From CAYSPO01 sp964432945 (lineage in GTDB: Bacteria; Bacillota; Clostridia; Tissierellales; Peptoniphilaceae), in contig CAYSPO010000003.1 in NCBI GenBank assembly GCA_964432945.1, positions 1 to 60,361 of the forward strand: a stretch of DNA of 60,361 nt, in the 5' to 3' direction. Below, one piece after another: positions 16,398-24,272 of this stretch. Every line of letters starts with the position of its first letter. Position 1 is the first letter of the stretch. The notes under the pieces are model-generated. The model did not search any database and was not told the DNA's origin. It saw nothing but the letters and a program-made list of their open reading frames with translations. The position numbers and the translations under genes were made by a program.

Positions 16398-18053
16398 TTA
16401 TTTAAGTACTGCGCCCTTGTCAGCTGACTGAACATGAGTTGCATATCTATTCATAAAGCCTCCAAGTTCTTTTCTATCATTTATTTTTATTTCTCTTTTT
16501 CTCTTTTCCATTTCTTCATCAGAAACTAAAAGTTCAATAGAGTAATTATTTATGTCTATCTTTATTTTATCTCCGTCTTTAACATAGGCAATTGGCCCTC
16601 CTGCTTGAGCCTCTGGAGAAATATGCCCGATGGCAGCTCCCCTTGTAGCTCCAGAAAATCTCCCATCTGTTATTAAGGCTACTGAGTCATCTAATCCCAT
16701 ACCTGCGATTGCTGATGTTGGAGAAAGCATTTCTCTCATGCCAGGTCCTCCTGCTGGACCTTCATATCTTATAACTACTACTTCCCCTGGAGATATTTCT
16801 TTGTTATAAATTGCTTTTATTGCATCTTCTTCTGAGTTAAATACTTTAGCTTGTCCAGTATATTTAAGCATCTCTTGTTTTACTGCAGCTCTTTTAACAA
16901 CACAGCCATTTGGAGCAAGATTTCCAAAAAGTACAGCTATCCCACCAGCTTCAGAGTATGGATTATCTATTTCTCTAATAACTTCTTTATTCTTATTGGG
17001 AAAACTTGGGAGAAGTTCTCCTAAACTTTTACAAAGAACAGTTTGACATGAAGTATCAATGAGGTTTTTCTTAGCTAATTCATTTATAACTGCATATACT
17101 CCTCCAGCTTCATTTAAGTCTTGCATATGGTATTTTCCTGAGGGGGCGAGCTTAGTTAAATTTGGAGTTTTTTCACTAATTTTATTTACTTCTCTTAGCT
17201 TGATTTCTAAGCCAACTTCATTGGCAATTGCGGGAAGATGAAGAATTGAATTAGTGGAACATCCAAGAGCCATATCAACTGTAAGAGCATTAAGAATAGA
17301 CTTTTCATTTATTAAATCTCTTGGCTTTAAGTCATTTTCTAAAATCTTTATTATTTGTCTTCCAGCAAGCCTAGCTAATTTTATTCTGTCAGAATAAACA
17401 GCTGGTATAGTTCCATTTCCAGGAAGAGCCATACCTAAAGCTTCCGATAAACAGTTCATTGAATTAGCAGTAAACATACCTGAACATGACCCACAAGTTT
17501 GGCAAGCATTATTTTCAATATTATAAAGTTCTTCTTCATCAATCTTTCCCCCGTAAAATGATCCCACTGCTTCAAAGCTTGTATTAAGGTCTGCGCCATT
17601 TATAGATAGCATAGGACCTCCTGATACAAATATTGCCGGTTTATTTAGTCTTGCTGCTGCCATAAGCATTCCTGGTACAACTTTATCGCAATTAGGAATA
17701 AAAACTAGGGCATCAAGAGCATGGGCCCTAACCATACATTCAACAGAATCAGCTATTATCTCTCTAGATGCAAGGGAAAATTTCATTCCCTCATGTCCCA
17801 TAGCAAGTCCATCGCAAACTCCAATAGTATTAAATTCCATTGGAGTTCCTCCCGCCATAAGAACCCCTTCTTTTACAGCTCTTGCTATGGTATTAAGATG
17901 AATATGTCCAGGTACAATTTCATTAAAAGAATTTACAACTCCTATAAGAGACCTGCTCATTTGTAAGTTATCATAACCCATTGCCCCTAATAGCGACCTT
18001 TTAGGAGCAGAAGAAGGCTCGTCTAGTCTTAAGGACTGTTTATTATTTTTCAT
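16398..18053 (-). CDS. ilvD: Dihydroxy-acid dehydratase
   Basis: A 551-residue iron-sulfur dehydratase for the third common step of Ile/Val synthesis. Cluster Cys residues are in FIPNCDKVVPGML, CQTCGSCSGMFTANS and the following NCLSEALG region; the C-terminal family signature VALITDGRFSGATRG and GHISPEAQAGGPIA are intact. Length is typical. It overlaps the end of ilvC by 11 nt and has only a weak ribosome binding site, so translational coupling to ilvC is likely. Confidence 0.97.
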   Translation of the reverse strand: MKNNKQSLRLDEPSSAPKRSLLGAMGYDNLQMSRSLIGVVNSFNEIVPGHIHLNTIARAVKEGVLMAGGTPMEFNTIGVCDGLAMGHEGMKFSLASREIIADSVECMVRAHALDALVFIPNCDKVVPGMLMAAARLNKPAIFVSGGPMLSINGADLNTSFEAVGSFYGGKIDEEELYNIENNACQTCGSCSGMFTANSMNCLSEALGMALPGNGTIPAVYSDRIKLARLAGRQIIKILENDLKPRDLINEKSILNALTVDMALGCSTNSILHLPAIANEVGLEIKLREVNKISEKTPNLTKLAPSGKYHMQDLNEAGGVYAVINELAKKNLIDTSCQTVLCKSLGELLPSFPNKNKEVIREIDNPYSEAGGIAVLFGNLAPNGCVVKRAAVKQEMLKYTGQAKVFNSEEDAIKAIYNKEISPGEVVVIRYEGPAGGPGMREMLSPTSAIAGMGLDDSVALITDGRFSGATRGAAIGHISPEAQAGGPIAYVKDGDKIKIDINNYSIELLVSDEEMEKRKREIKINDRKELGGFMNRYATHVQSADKGAVLK

Positions 18054-19038
18054 TTGACCAACTCATTTTTTCTCTTAGGTCTGAGCCAACTTTTTCTATT
18101 ATATGATTTTTTTCTTCTTCTCTTCTTTTTTTAAAAGTCGGTCTACCAGTTTCATTTTCCTTTATCCAAGCCTTTGCAAAGCTACCATCTTGAATTTCTT
18201 CTAAAACTTTCTTCATCTCATCTCTGGTATCGTCAGTGATTATTCTTTTGCCAACTGCATAATCTCCGTATTCAGCAGTATCTGAAATAGAATGTCTCAT
18301 ATTAGATATTCCTCCAGCTACTACCATATCTATAATAAGTTTCATTTCATGTAAACATTCAAAATATGCAGACTCTGGCTGGTAACCTGCTTCAACAAGA
18401 GTATCGAAACCAGCTTTAATAAGTTCTGTTACCCCTCCACATAAAACAGCTTGTTCACCGAAAAGATCGGTCTCTGTTTCTTCTTTGAAAGTAGTTTCTA
18501 AAATTCCTGCTCTAGCAGCTCCATTATTTGCTGCATAAGATAGAGCTGTTTCTTTAGCTTGACCAGAATAATCTTGGAAAACAGCTATTAGTGAAGGAAC
18601 GCCTTTATTTTCTAGATACTGACTTCTAACTGTATGTCCTGGCCCTTTTGGAGCTATCATTATTACATCTATATCTTTAGGAGGAACAATTTGCTTATAA
18701 TGAATATTAAATCCATGAGCAAAAGCGAGAGTCATTCCTTCTCTAAGATTTTTCTTTATATCTTTTTCGTAAATAGACTTTTGTAACTCATCATTCACTA
18801 AAATCATTACAAGGTCTGCTTTTTTAGTAGCTTCGTCTGTATTGTAAACTTCAAAGCCATCTTCTTTAGCTTTAATTGCTGATTTAGATCCTGGGTAAAG
18901 TCCAATAATAACATTTATACCTGAATCTCTTAAATTTTGAGCATGGGCATGGCCTTGAGATCCATAGCCTACAATTGCTACTGTTTTACCTTCTAATAAT
19001 TCTTTTTTACAATCTTTTTCATAATACATTTTAGCCAT
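18043..19038 (-). CDS. ilvC: Ketol-acid reductoisomerase (class I)
   Basis: A 331-residue class I KARI that converts acetolactate or acetohydroxybutyrate with NAD(P)H. The Rossmann motif GYGSQGHAHAQNL begins at residue 24. The cofactor loop GLYPGSKSAIKAKEDG (about 47-62) contains serines and lysine, compatible with NADPH. The C-terminal metal-binding knot domain has ECLHEMKLIIDMVVAGG and GGVTEL earlier. AGGAGG lies before the ATG. It follows ilvN by 12 nt. Confidence 0.97.
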   Translation of the reverse strand: MAKMYYEKDCKKELLEGKTVAIVGYGSQGHAHAQNLRDSGINVIIGLYPGSKSAIKAKEDGFEVYNTDEATKKADLVMILVNDELQKSIYEKDIKKNLREGMTLAFAHGFNIHYKQIVPPKDIDVIMIAPKGPGHTVRSQYLENKGVPSLIAVFQDYSGQAKETALSYAANNGAARAGILETTFKEETETDLFGEQAVLCGGVTELIKAGFDTLVEAGYQPESAYFECLHEMKLIIDMVVAGGISNMRHSISDTAEYGDYAVGKRIITDDTRDEMKKVLEEIQDGSFAKAWIKENETGRPTFKKRREEEKNHIIEKVGSDLREKMSWSNEK

Positions 19039-19050
19039 TTTTTCTTCCTC

Positions 19051-19563
19051 CTATTTTTTTATTTCTTCTAAAGTTTTCATATATTCATTAGTTCTAGAAA
19101 GTGCAATACTACCTGATCTCGCTAATTCTAATATGCCAAACTTTATACACTTATTAATAAACTCATCTATGATTTCTGCCTTAGCAGTTAAATCAGCTAT
19201 TATAAATTCTTCTGATAATTCTACTAACTTAGCTCCATAATTAAGTAGCAAATTAGTTAACTCTTTATTAGAATTATTATTTATTTTTATTTTAATTAGT
19301 AAGTGCTCTAATGAAATTGCTTCTTTATCTTCAATTATTAGAGCGAGTTTAACATCATGTAATTTCCTAAGCTGCTTAATAACTTGAGATTGAATATATT
19401 TATCTCCCTCTGAAACAATTGTCATTCTAGAGTAGGCTGGATTTTCAGTTGCACCTACTGTAAGAGAGTCTATATTATAGCCTCGTCTGTTATACATAGA
19501 AGCTACCCTAGTCAACACTCCATAATGATTATTAACAAGTAAAGCTACTGTAAATTTTTCCAT
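19051..19563 (-). CDS. ilvN: Acetolactate synthase regulatory (small) subunit
   Basis: A 170-residue ACT-domain subunit that binds valine and controls acetohydroxyacid synthase. The N-terminal ACT domain has the typical VNNHYGVLTRVASMYNRRGY (residues about 10-29) and the segment NIDSLTVGATE. The C-terminal half (from about residue 80) matches the ALS_ss C-terminal domain. It is 8 nt from ilvB with GGAG upstream. The name ilvH would be equally valid. Confidence 0.95.
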   Translation of the reverse strand: MEKFTVALLVNNHYGVLTRVASMYNRRGYNIDSLTVGATENPAYSRMTIVSEGDKYIQSQVIKQLRKLHDVKLALIIEDKEAISLEHLLIKIKINNNSNKELTNLLLNYGAKLVELSEEFIIADLTAKAEIIDEFINKCIKFGILELARSGSIALSRTNEYMKTLEEIKK

Positions 19564-19571
19564 ATCTTCTC

Positions 19572-21236
19572 CTAACCTACTATCATATCTTTAAGCCCAT
19601 GGCCTGCTGGAACCATTGGTAATACTTCATCATCCTTAGATATCATACAATTAAGTAAATAGGGCATATCTTTAGGAAATCCCTCTTTTAAGCTATCTTT
19701 TAGCTCTTTTAATGTTCTAATTTCTTTACCATCTGCACCAAAGGCTTTAGCTAAGGCAACAAAATCTGTTTTCCTTACGCTTAAATCTGTTGATGAATAT
19801 CTTGACTCATAAAATCTTGATTGCCATTGTCTAACCATACCTAGACTAGAATTATTTAATAAAACTATTAAAATAGGTAGCTTTTGATTAACAGCAGTTG
19901 CAAATTCATTAAGGTTCATTCCAAAAGAACCATCACCTGTGAAAAGAATTGTATTTTCTCTGTTATTTGCTATACAACCTCCAATTGCAGCTCCAAAACC
20001 ATACCCCATTGTGCCGAGTCCACCAGAAGTTAAAAACTTTCGGTTTTTTTCAAATCTATAATGCTGCATAACCCACATTTGATGCTGACCTACATCTGTT
20101 GCAACAACAGTATCTTCATTTGCCCAATTATTTATTGTTCTAATAATACATTTAGCATTAAAATCATCATTTTCTATAAATTCATCATCTTTCGCTTTTT
20201 CTTCTTTTATTTTTTCTATCCATTCCTTATTCTTATGTTTTCCAATAAGCTGATTTAAGTCTTTAACTATATCTTTTGCCCGACCTTCCAGGGGGATTAT
20301 ATTTCGAATATTTTTCTGCATTTCAGCTGAATCAATATCAATATGGATAAATGTTTTATTATTAATATATTCTTCTAATTTTCCTGTTGCCCTATCTGAA
20401 AACCTAACTCCTATTCCAATAACTAAATCAGCTTCATCTTTTGCTCTATTAGAAGCTGCTCTTCCATGCATTCCCATAGGACCAATGTCAAGTTCATAAG
20501 AAGCAGGAATAGAAGTTTTTCCCATCAATGAAGTTCCAATAGGCGCATCTAATTTTTGAGAAAGCTCTATAAGATCTTTTCCCATATCTTCAGTAACACA
20601 GCCTCCCCCAGCATAAATATATGGCTTTTTAGACTTAGCTATTGCTTTTAGAGCTTCACTGTAATCATTGTTATTCTTTAATTCTCTAACTTCTTTTTCT
20701 TTATTTAGAGCTAATCCTAAATATTCTGAATATGAATTTTGAATATCCTTAGGTATATCGATAAGAACAGGTCCTTTTCTTCCACTACTAGCTATTCGAA
20801 AAGCTTCGGCTATAGTAGATTCAAGGTCTTTTATATCCCTAACTATGTAAGAATGTTTTACAATAGGTAAAGTTATCCCTACAATATCTACTTCTTGAAA
20901 AGAATCTTTACCTAACTGGCTAGTAGAAACATTTCCAGTTATAGCAACAATAGGAACTGAATCTAAGTATGCAGTAGCTATTCCAGTTACAAGATTTGTA
21001 GCTCCCGGACCACTAGTTGCAATACAAACTCCAACCTCTCCAGTTACTCTCGCATAACCATCACATGCATGAGCAGCTCCTTGCTCATGGGCAGCTAATA
21101 CATGATTAATATCACCACTTCTTTGGTAAAGAGCATCATAAATATCTAATACAGCCCCTCCAGGATATCCGAATATTGTTTGAACTTTGTGATCAATTAA
21201 CGACTGAATTAAAATTTCTGCACCTTTTAGTTTCAT
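19572..21236 (-). CDS. ilvB: Acetolactate synthase catalytic (large) subunit
   Basis: A 554-residue thiamine diphosphate enzyme making acetolactate and acetohydroxybutyrate, the first common step of the pathway. The catalytic Glu is in LAAHEQGAAHACDGYA (Glu51), FAD-family features follow in the middle domain, and the TPP motif runs from FTGDGSFGMN to VLLNNSSLGM. A longer reading frame extends 16 codons upstream, but the ATG at 21236 is right behind AGGAGG (21242-21247) and gives the family's usual N terminus. It is the first gene of ilvBNCDA and lies downstream of an attenuator. Confidence 0.97.
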   Translation of the reverse strand: MKLKGAEILIQSLIDHKVQTIFGYPGGAVLDIYDALYQRSGDINHVLAAHEQGAAHACDGYARVTGEVGVCIATSGPGATNLVTGIATAYLDSVPIVAITGNVSTSQLGKDSFQEVDIVGITLPIVKHSYIVRDIKDLESTIAEAFRIASSGRKGPVLIDIPKDIQNSYSEYLGLALNKEKEVRELKNNNDYSEALKAIAKSKKPYIYAGGGCVTEDMGKDLIELSQKLDAPIGTSLMGKTSIPASYELDIGPMGMHGRAASNRAKDEADLVIGIGVRFSDRATGKLEEYINNKTFIHIDIDSAEMQKNIRNIIPLEGRAKDIVKDLNQLIGKHKNKEWIEKIKEEKAKDDEFIENDDFNAKCIIRTINNWANEDTVVATDVGQHQMWVMQHYRFEKNRKFLTSGGLGTMGYGFGAAIGGCIANNRENTILFTGDGSFGMNLNEFATAVNQKLPILIVLLNNSSLGMVRQWQSRFYESRYSSTDLSVRKTDFVALAKAFGADGKEIRTLKELKDSLKEGFPKDMPYLLNCMISKDDEVLPMVPAGHGLKDMIVG

Positions 21237-21299
21237 CTTATCCTCCTTTTTATTAAAATGTCTATATAAAATGGTTTCCACCATATTTTTTTATCTCAA

Positions 21300-21368
21300 A
21301 ATAACAAAAAACCCTACAGCGTTAGCTGTAGGGTTTTTGTGTATAAAAACTCCTATCTCAAACAGCGC
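21300..21368 (-). promoter_or_regulatory. ilvB transcription attenuator: terminator and competing antiterminator
   Basis: On the minus strand the terminator has a perfect 10-bp stem ACCCTACAGC/GCTGTAGGGT (21334-21325 and 21320-21311, loop TAAC) and a TTTTTTGTT tail. Its whole 5' arm with the preceding As (AAAAACCCTACAGC, 21338-21325) can instead pair with GTTTTT (21350-21345), TAGG (21355-21352) and GCTG (21366-21363) upstream, giving an exclusive antiterminator. A further pairing of ACAGCGC (21429-21423) with GCGCTGT (21368-21362) would sequester the distal antiterminator strand. Folding was done by eye. Confidence 0.8.
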
Positions 21369-21442
21369 CACGCCAAATAAGCATTATTCATAAGAATAAT
21401 GCTAATGACGATAATTAGATTTGCGCTGTATAAATTCATCAT
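21353..21442 (-). CDS. ilv leader peptide, 29 aa, rich in Ile/Leu/Val
   Basis: A short gene between the promoter and the attenuator. It starts at ATG 21442 (a second ATG follows directly) with GGAG five bases upstream, and ends at TAG 21353-21355. Residues 9-17 read LIIVISIIL, so eight of nine are branched-chain; Leu also occurs at 4, 23 and 28. The stop codon lies in the upstream strand of the antiterminator. A ribosome stalled on the Ile/Val/Leu codons would leave that strand free and allow transcription into ilvB; a ribosome reaching the stop would mask it and let the terminator form. A 10-bp hairpin (AGCATTATTC/GAATAATGCT, 21380-21403) sits in the codon cluster. The peptide itself probably has no other function. 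Confidence 0.85.
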   Translation of the reverse strand: MMNLYSANLIIVISIILMNNAYLAWRCLR

Positions 21443-21480
21443 TTTGGCTCCAACTTCCTTTGTTTTATAAATTATCTAAA

Positions 21481-21509
21481 AATATATCACTTTAAAGTGT
21501 CATTGTCAA
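21481..21509 (-). promoter_or_regulatory. ilvB operon promoter with central palindrome
   Basis: On the minus strand TTGACA (21509-21504), 17 nt, TATATT (21486-21481), a near-consensus sigma-A promoter about 40 nt before the leader peptide. The spacer holds a perfect 12-bp palindrome CACTTTAAAGTG (21488-21499), placed where a repressor dimer would block RNA polymerase. The factor is unknown. Confidence 0.8.
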
Positions 21510-21549
21510 TTTTTTATTTCATTTTTTAATTTTAATTATTTAAGTAAAC

Positions 21550-22614
21550 TTACAAAATTACTGTCCAGCCTCTTTTATCTTCCAGCTTACCTCTTTGAAT
21601 TCCAGTAATTTCATCATATAGCTTTTGAGTAAGTTCACCGATACTTCCATCTCCAATAGTATAATCTTTATTTTCAAAGGTAAATTGTCCGATTGGAGAA
21701 ACAACTGCTGCTGTACCTGTACCAAAAGCTTCTTGCACCCTATTTTCTTTTAAGGCTTTTATAAGTTCATCAATAGATATTTTTCTTTCCTCTAGCTTAT
21801 AATTTTCAGATTTTAATATTTCAAGAATTGACCTTCTAGTGATACCACTAAGTATAGAGCCACTAAGCTCAGGAGTAACAACAATATCGTCTATTACAAA
21901 CATAATATTCATAGCTCCAACTTCCTCTATGTATTTTCTTTCAACTCCGTCTAACCAAAGTACTTCTGTGTATCCAGAATCAATAGCTTTTTTAGATGCT
22001 CTAAGCTGAGCTCCATAATTTCCGCCACACTTAGCCATCCCAGTTCCACCTCTAACTGCTCTAACATCTTGGTCTTCTATCAAGATTTTCACTGGCTTTA
22101 ATCCTTCTTTTCCATAATAAGAGCCAACTGGTGAAGCAATTATTGCATAAAGAGCTTCAGTAGCTGGATGAACTCCTAAGCTAGGATCTGTTCCTATCAT
22201 AAATGGCCTAATATAAAGAGCTGTTCCTTCTTTTTTAGGTACAAATTTTTCTTCGTGTCTTACAAAAGTTTTCAAATACTTTAAAGAATCTTCTATAGAA
22301 ATAGGAGGAAGTGTTAATCTAATAGCAGAACTATTTAACCTTTCCATATTTAGTTCTGGCCTAAAAAGCTGAACTTGCCCGTCTTCTCTTCTAAAGGCTT
22401 TCATTCCTTCAAAGATTTCTGTTCCATAATGAAAAACTTGAGCAGATGGGCTCAGGCTTAAATTTCCAAAAGGTACAATTCTAGGATTTTGCCATTTTCC
22501 ATCTATATAATTCATTAAAAACATATGATCTGTGAAAACTTTTCCAAATCCAAGGGTATCTTCGTCTGGAAGAGTAGTTGGATTTTCGTTTTCAATTATT
22601 TTTATGTCCATCAT
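21550..22614 (-). CDS. ilvE: Branched-chain amino-acid aminotransferase
   Basis: A 354-residue fold-type IV PLP aminotransferase of the longer BCAT type. The PLP lysine is in TGMAKCGGNYGAQL (Lys195); other class IV features are FHYGTEIFEGMKAF (about 61-74), RPFMIGTDPSLGV (about 136-148) and the C-terminal FGTGTAAVVSPIG. It catalyses the last step to Ile, Leu and Val, or the first in their breakdown. AAGGAGG precedes the ATG. It has its own promoter; no clear terminator lies between it and the ilvB promoter, so some transcripts may run into the attenuator. Confidence 0.96.
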   Translation of the reverse strand: MMDIKIIENENPTTLPDEDTLGFGKVFTDHMFLMNYIDGKWQNPRIVPFGNLSLSPSAQVFHYGTEIFEGMKAFRREDGQVQLFRPELNMERLNSSAIRLTLPPISIEDSLKYLKTFVRHEEKFVPKKEGTALYIRPFMIGTDPSLGVHPATEALYAIIASPVGSYYGKEGLKPVKILIEDQDVRAVRGGTGMAKCGGNYGAQLRASKKAIDSGYTEVLWLDGVERKYIEEVGAMNIMFVIDDIVVTPELSGSILSGITRRSILEILKSENYKLEERKISIDELIKALKENRVQEAFGTGTAAVVSPIGQFTFENKDYTIGDGSIGELTQKLYDEITGIQRGKLEDKRGWTVIL

Positions 22615-22642
22615 AATTTCCTCCTTTATTTTATTGTTATAT

Positions 22643-22671
22643 ATATTAGCACCATGTCTTTACTATGTCAA
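22643..22671 (-). promoter_or_regulatory. ilvE promoter
   Basis: On the minus strand TTGACA (22671-22666), 17 nt, TAATAT (22648-22643). The expected transcript start is only about 20 nt before the ilvE ATG, so there is no room for a leader; control of ilvE would be at initiation. Confidence 0.8.
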
Positions 22672-22848
22672 AGTATAAAAGTGATTTTTATATATATTTT
22701 ATCAATTATTATAAAAATTTTAATATAAGAAAAAGAATATATGCAAGAAAATTTTTTATAGGTAGTAAAAGTTATTATATTTACTTATAGAGTAAAATCT
22801 TATTACTAATATAATTAAAGCTCCAATTTATTAATTATTTTTAGAGGA

Positions 22849-22896
22849 AGGCTCACGAAGTTATTGTATAACTTTAACTAGCCTTTTTCTTTTTTT
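22849..22896 (+). terminator. Terminator-like hairpin on the + strand with no gene in front
   Basis: AGGCT (22849-22853) pairs with AGCCT (22880-22884) and AAGTTAT (22858-22864) with ATAACTT (22868-22874), with a small internal loop, and the + strand continues TTTTTCTTTTTTT. Flanking protein genes are all on the minus strand, so it may end an unrecognised small RNA. The rest of 22672-22911 is AT-rich with nothing else clear. Confidence 0.45.
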
Positions 22897-22911
22897 ATAT
22901 TATCCTTAAAT

Positions 22912-22939
22912 AAAAAAAGGGGGTGACTAAGCACCCCTC
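22912..22939 (-). terminator. Terminator of the 99-aa AhpD-like gene
   Basis: Stem GGGGTG/CACCCC with loop ACTAAG and a T run on the minus strand immediately after, 9 nt past the stop codon. Confidence 0.85.
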
Positions 22940-22948
22940 TTGAAATCT

Positions 22949-23248
22949 TTATTTACTTTTCGCAGCATAAGCAGCTAGAGCTTTTCCACCGTATGCACTG
23001 CCTGGACCTCCACCCATAACAATTGCAATTCCAACTACAGTAGCAATCTCATTTTCAGTAGCTCCTAAAGCTACTAATTTATCCATGTGGAAATCAATAC
23101 ATGCATCACATTGATGAGCAATTCCAAAAGCTAAAGTGATTAACTCTATTGTTTTGTCATCAAGATCTGACTCTTCAAAAACTGAACCCATAAGAGCTCC
23201 GAAATTTTCCATTGTTTTAGGCATAATATCGCCAAATTGTTTTGCCAT
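22949..23248 (-). CDS. Carboxymuconolactone decarboxylase/AhpD-like protein, 99 aa
   Basis: A small all-helical protein of the CMD/AhpD family. The redox motif CDACIDFH (Cys-x-x-Cys followed by His, about residues 48-55) is the AhpD-type active site, so an alkyl-hydroperoxidase or disulfide-reductase-like role is likely, rather than muconolactone decarboxylation. The C-terminal GIAIVMGGGPGSAYGGKAL is characteristic of the anaerobe subgroup. AGGAGG lies upstream. A paralogue with the same layout lies 117 bp upstream. Confidence 0.88.
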   Translation of the reverse strand: MAKQFGDIMPKTMENFGALMGSVFEESDLDDKTIELITLAFGIAHQCDACIDFHMDKLVALGATENEIATVVGIAIVMGGGPGSAYGGKALAAYAAKSK

Positions 23249-23365
23249 TTAAGTCCTCCTATTATTTATAACTATTCTTTACAAATATATTCTATACCTT
23301 TTTCCTTATTATAAGTATTTTATATTCTTATAAGTTTTTTTATATATAATATTTATTAATAGATA

Positions 23366-23683
23366 TTATTTCTTTTTTGCGTATTTATAGTAAGCTTCTA
23401 AAGCTATATTTCCATACTGCCTACCTGGGCCACCACCCATTACAATTCCAACTCCTGCACAAGTAGCAATATCTTGTTCCGTTGCACCTAATTGGATTAA
23501 AAGTTTCATATGAGCGTTAATACAGTTCTCGCATTTATCAGCAATTGCATAACACAGTATCATCATCTCTAAAGTTTTTTCATCAACTGTTGCTTCGTCT
23601 AACAACTTTTTCCTAATTTGATTGTAAGCCTCATTAGTTTCTGGTATCAAATCTTTTGTTGTTTTTACAGGTAAATTAGCCAT
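23366..23683 (-). CDS. Carboxymuconolactone decarboxylase/AhpD-like protein, 105 aa
   Basis: Paralogue of the neighbouring 99-residue protein, with active-site motif CENCINAHMK (about residues 51-60) and the shared GVGIVMGGGPGRQYGN end. It is more diverged at the N terminus. Members of this family often form trimers or hexamers and work with thiol reductants in anaerobes. GAGGAGG-like sequence (AGGAGG) precedes the ATG. The two genes probably arose by tandem duplication. Substrate is unknown. Confidence 0.87.
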   Translation of the reverse strand: MANLPVKTTKDLIPETNEAYNQIRKKLLDEATVDEKTLEMMILCYAIADKCENCINAHMKLLIQLGATEQDIATCAGVGIVMGGGPGRQYGNIALEAYYKYAKKK

Positions 23684-23815
23684 AAAACCTCCTCAAATTT
23701 TGTATGATTTCTTATAGATAATAGTTACCCTTTAGTTTATTAAATAGTATAAATATTTTTAATGATTATATAGATTTTCTTAATTTAATTATAAATAATT
23801 ATAATTTTCACTAAA

Positions 23816-23843
23816 AAAACAGCCAAGCTAAACTTGACTGTTT
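23816..23843 (-). terminator. Terminator of the paaK-ior operon
   Basis: AAACAGCCAAG (from 23818) pairs with CTTGACTGTTT (one mismatch); the minus strand continues with TTTTTTTAG. It is 13 nt past the last gene of the operon. Confidence 0.8.
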
Positions 23844-23855
23844 AATTTATTTTTA

Positions 23856-24272
23856 TTATATACAATAATCTTCTACTAGATTATATCCTGAATCATTAAT
23901 TACTTTTATAGCTTCACCTATCATTTGTTCATTTATCTTTAGAACTATACCTGAAATTTTATCATTATTAGAATAGACATAAAGGTACTCAATGTCAAAA
24001 TCTTCTAACTTTTCTATTAACTTATTCAAAGTTCCAACATTTGTAGAAATCTCTACAACTAAAACATCTGTAAGACTAGCTGAATAAGTATTCTCCTTTA
24101 GGAGTTTTAATGCTTCTTCTGGCTTGTCTACTATCATTCTCATTAACCCATATCCTGAAGTTTCTGCAATAGTAAAACTAATAATATTAATTGAGTTTTC
24201 AGACAATAACCTTGTCATCTCTGTAAGTGAACCTTTTTTATTTTCTAAAAAAATTGTAAGTTGCTTAAGCAT
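23856..24272 (-). CDS. Tandem ACT-domain protein, 138 aa (last gene of ior operon)
   Basis: Two ACT domains: residues 1-70 (LKQLTIFLENKKGSLTEMTR) and 71-138 (VEISTNVGTLNKLIEKLEDF). ACT domains bind amino acids and regulate enzymes or sense ligand. Proteins of this size are commonly found next to phenylacetate-CoA ligase and ior genes in anaerobes. The gene starts one base from the paaK stop, so it is co-translated with it. A regulatory role sensing an aromatic or branched amino acid is inferred. Confidence 0.85.
   Translation of the reverse strand: MLKQLTIFLENKKGSLTEMTRLLSENSINIISFTIAETSGYGLMRMIVDKPEEALKLLKENTYSASLTDVLVVEISTNVGTLNKLIEKLEDFDIEYLYVYSNNDKISGIVLKINEQMIGEAIKVINDSGYNLVEDYCI

Noticed and set aside
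21285..21549. T-box riboswitch upstream of ilvB
   Set aside because: A T-box is expected in Firmicutes ilv operons, but the T-box sequence and specifier stem are absent; the leader-peptide gene with competing hairpins explains the region better.
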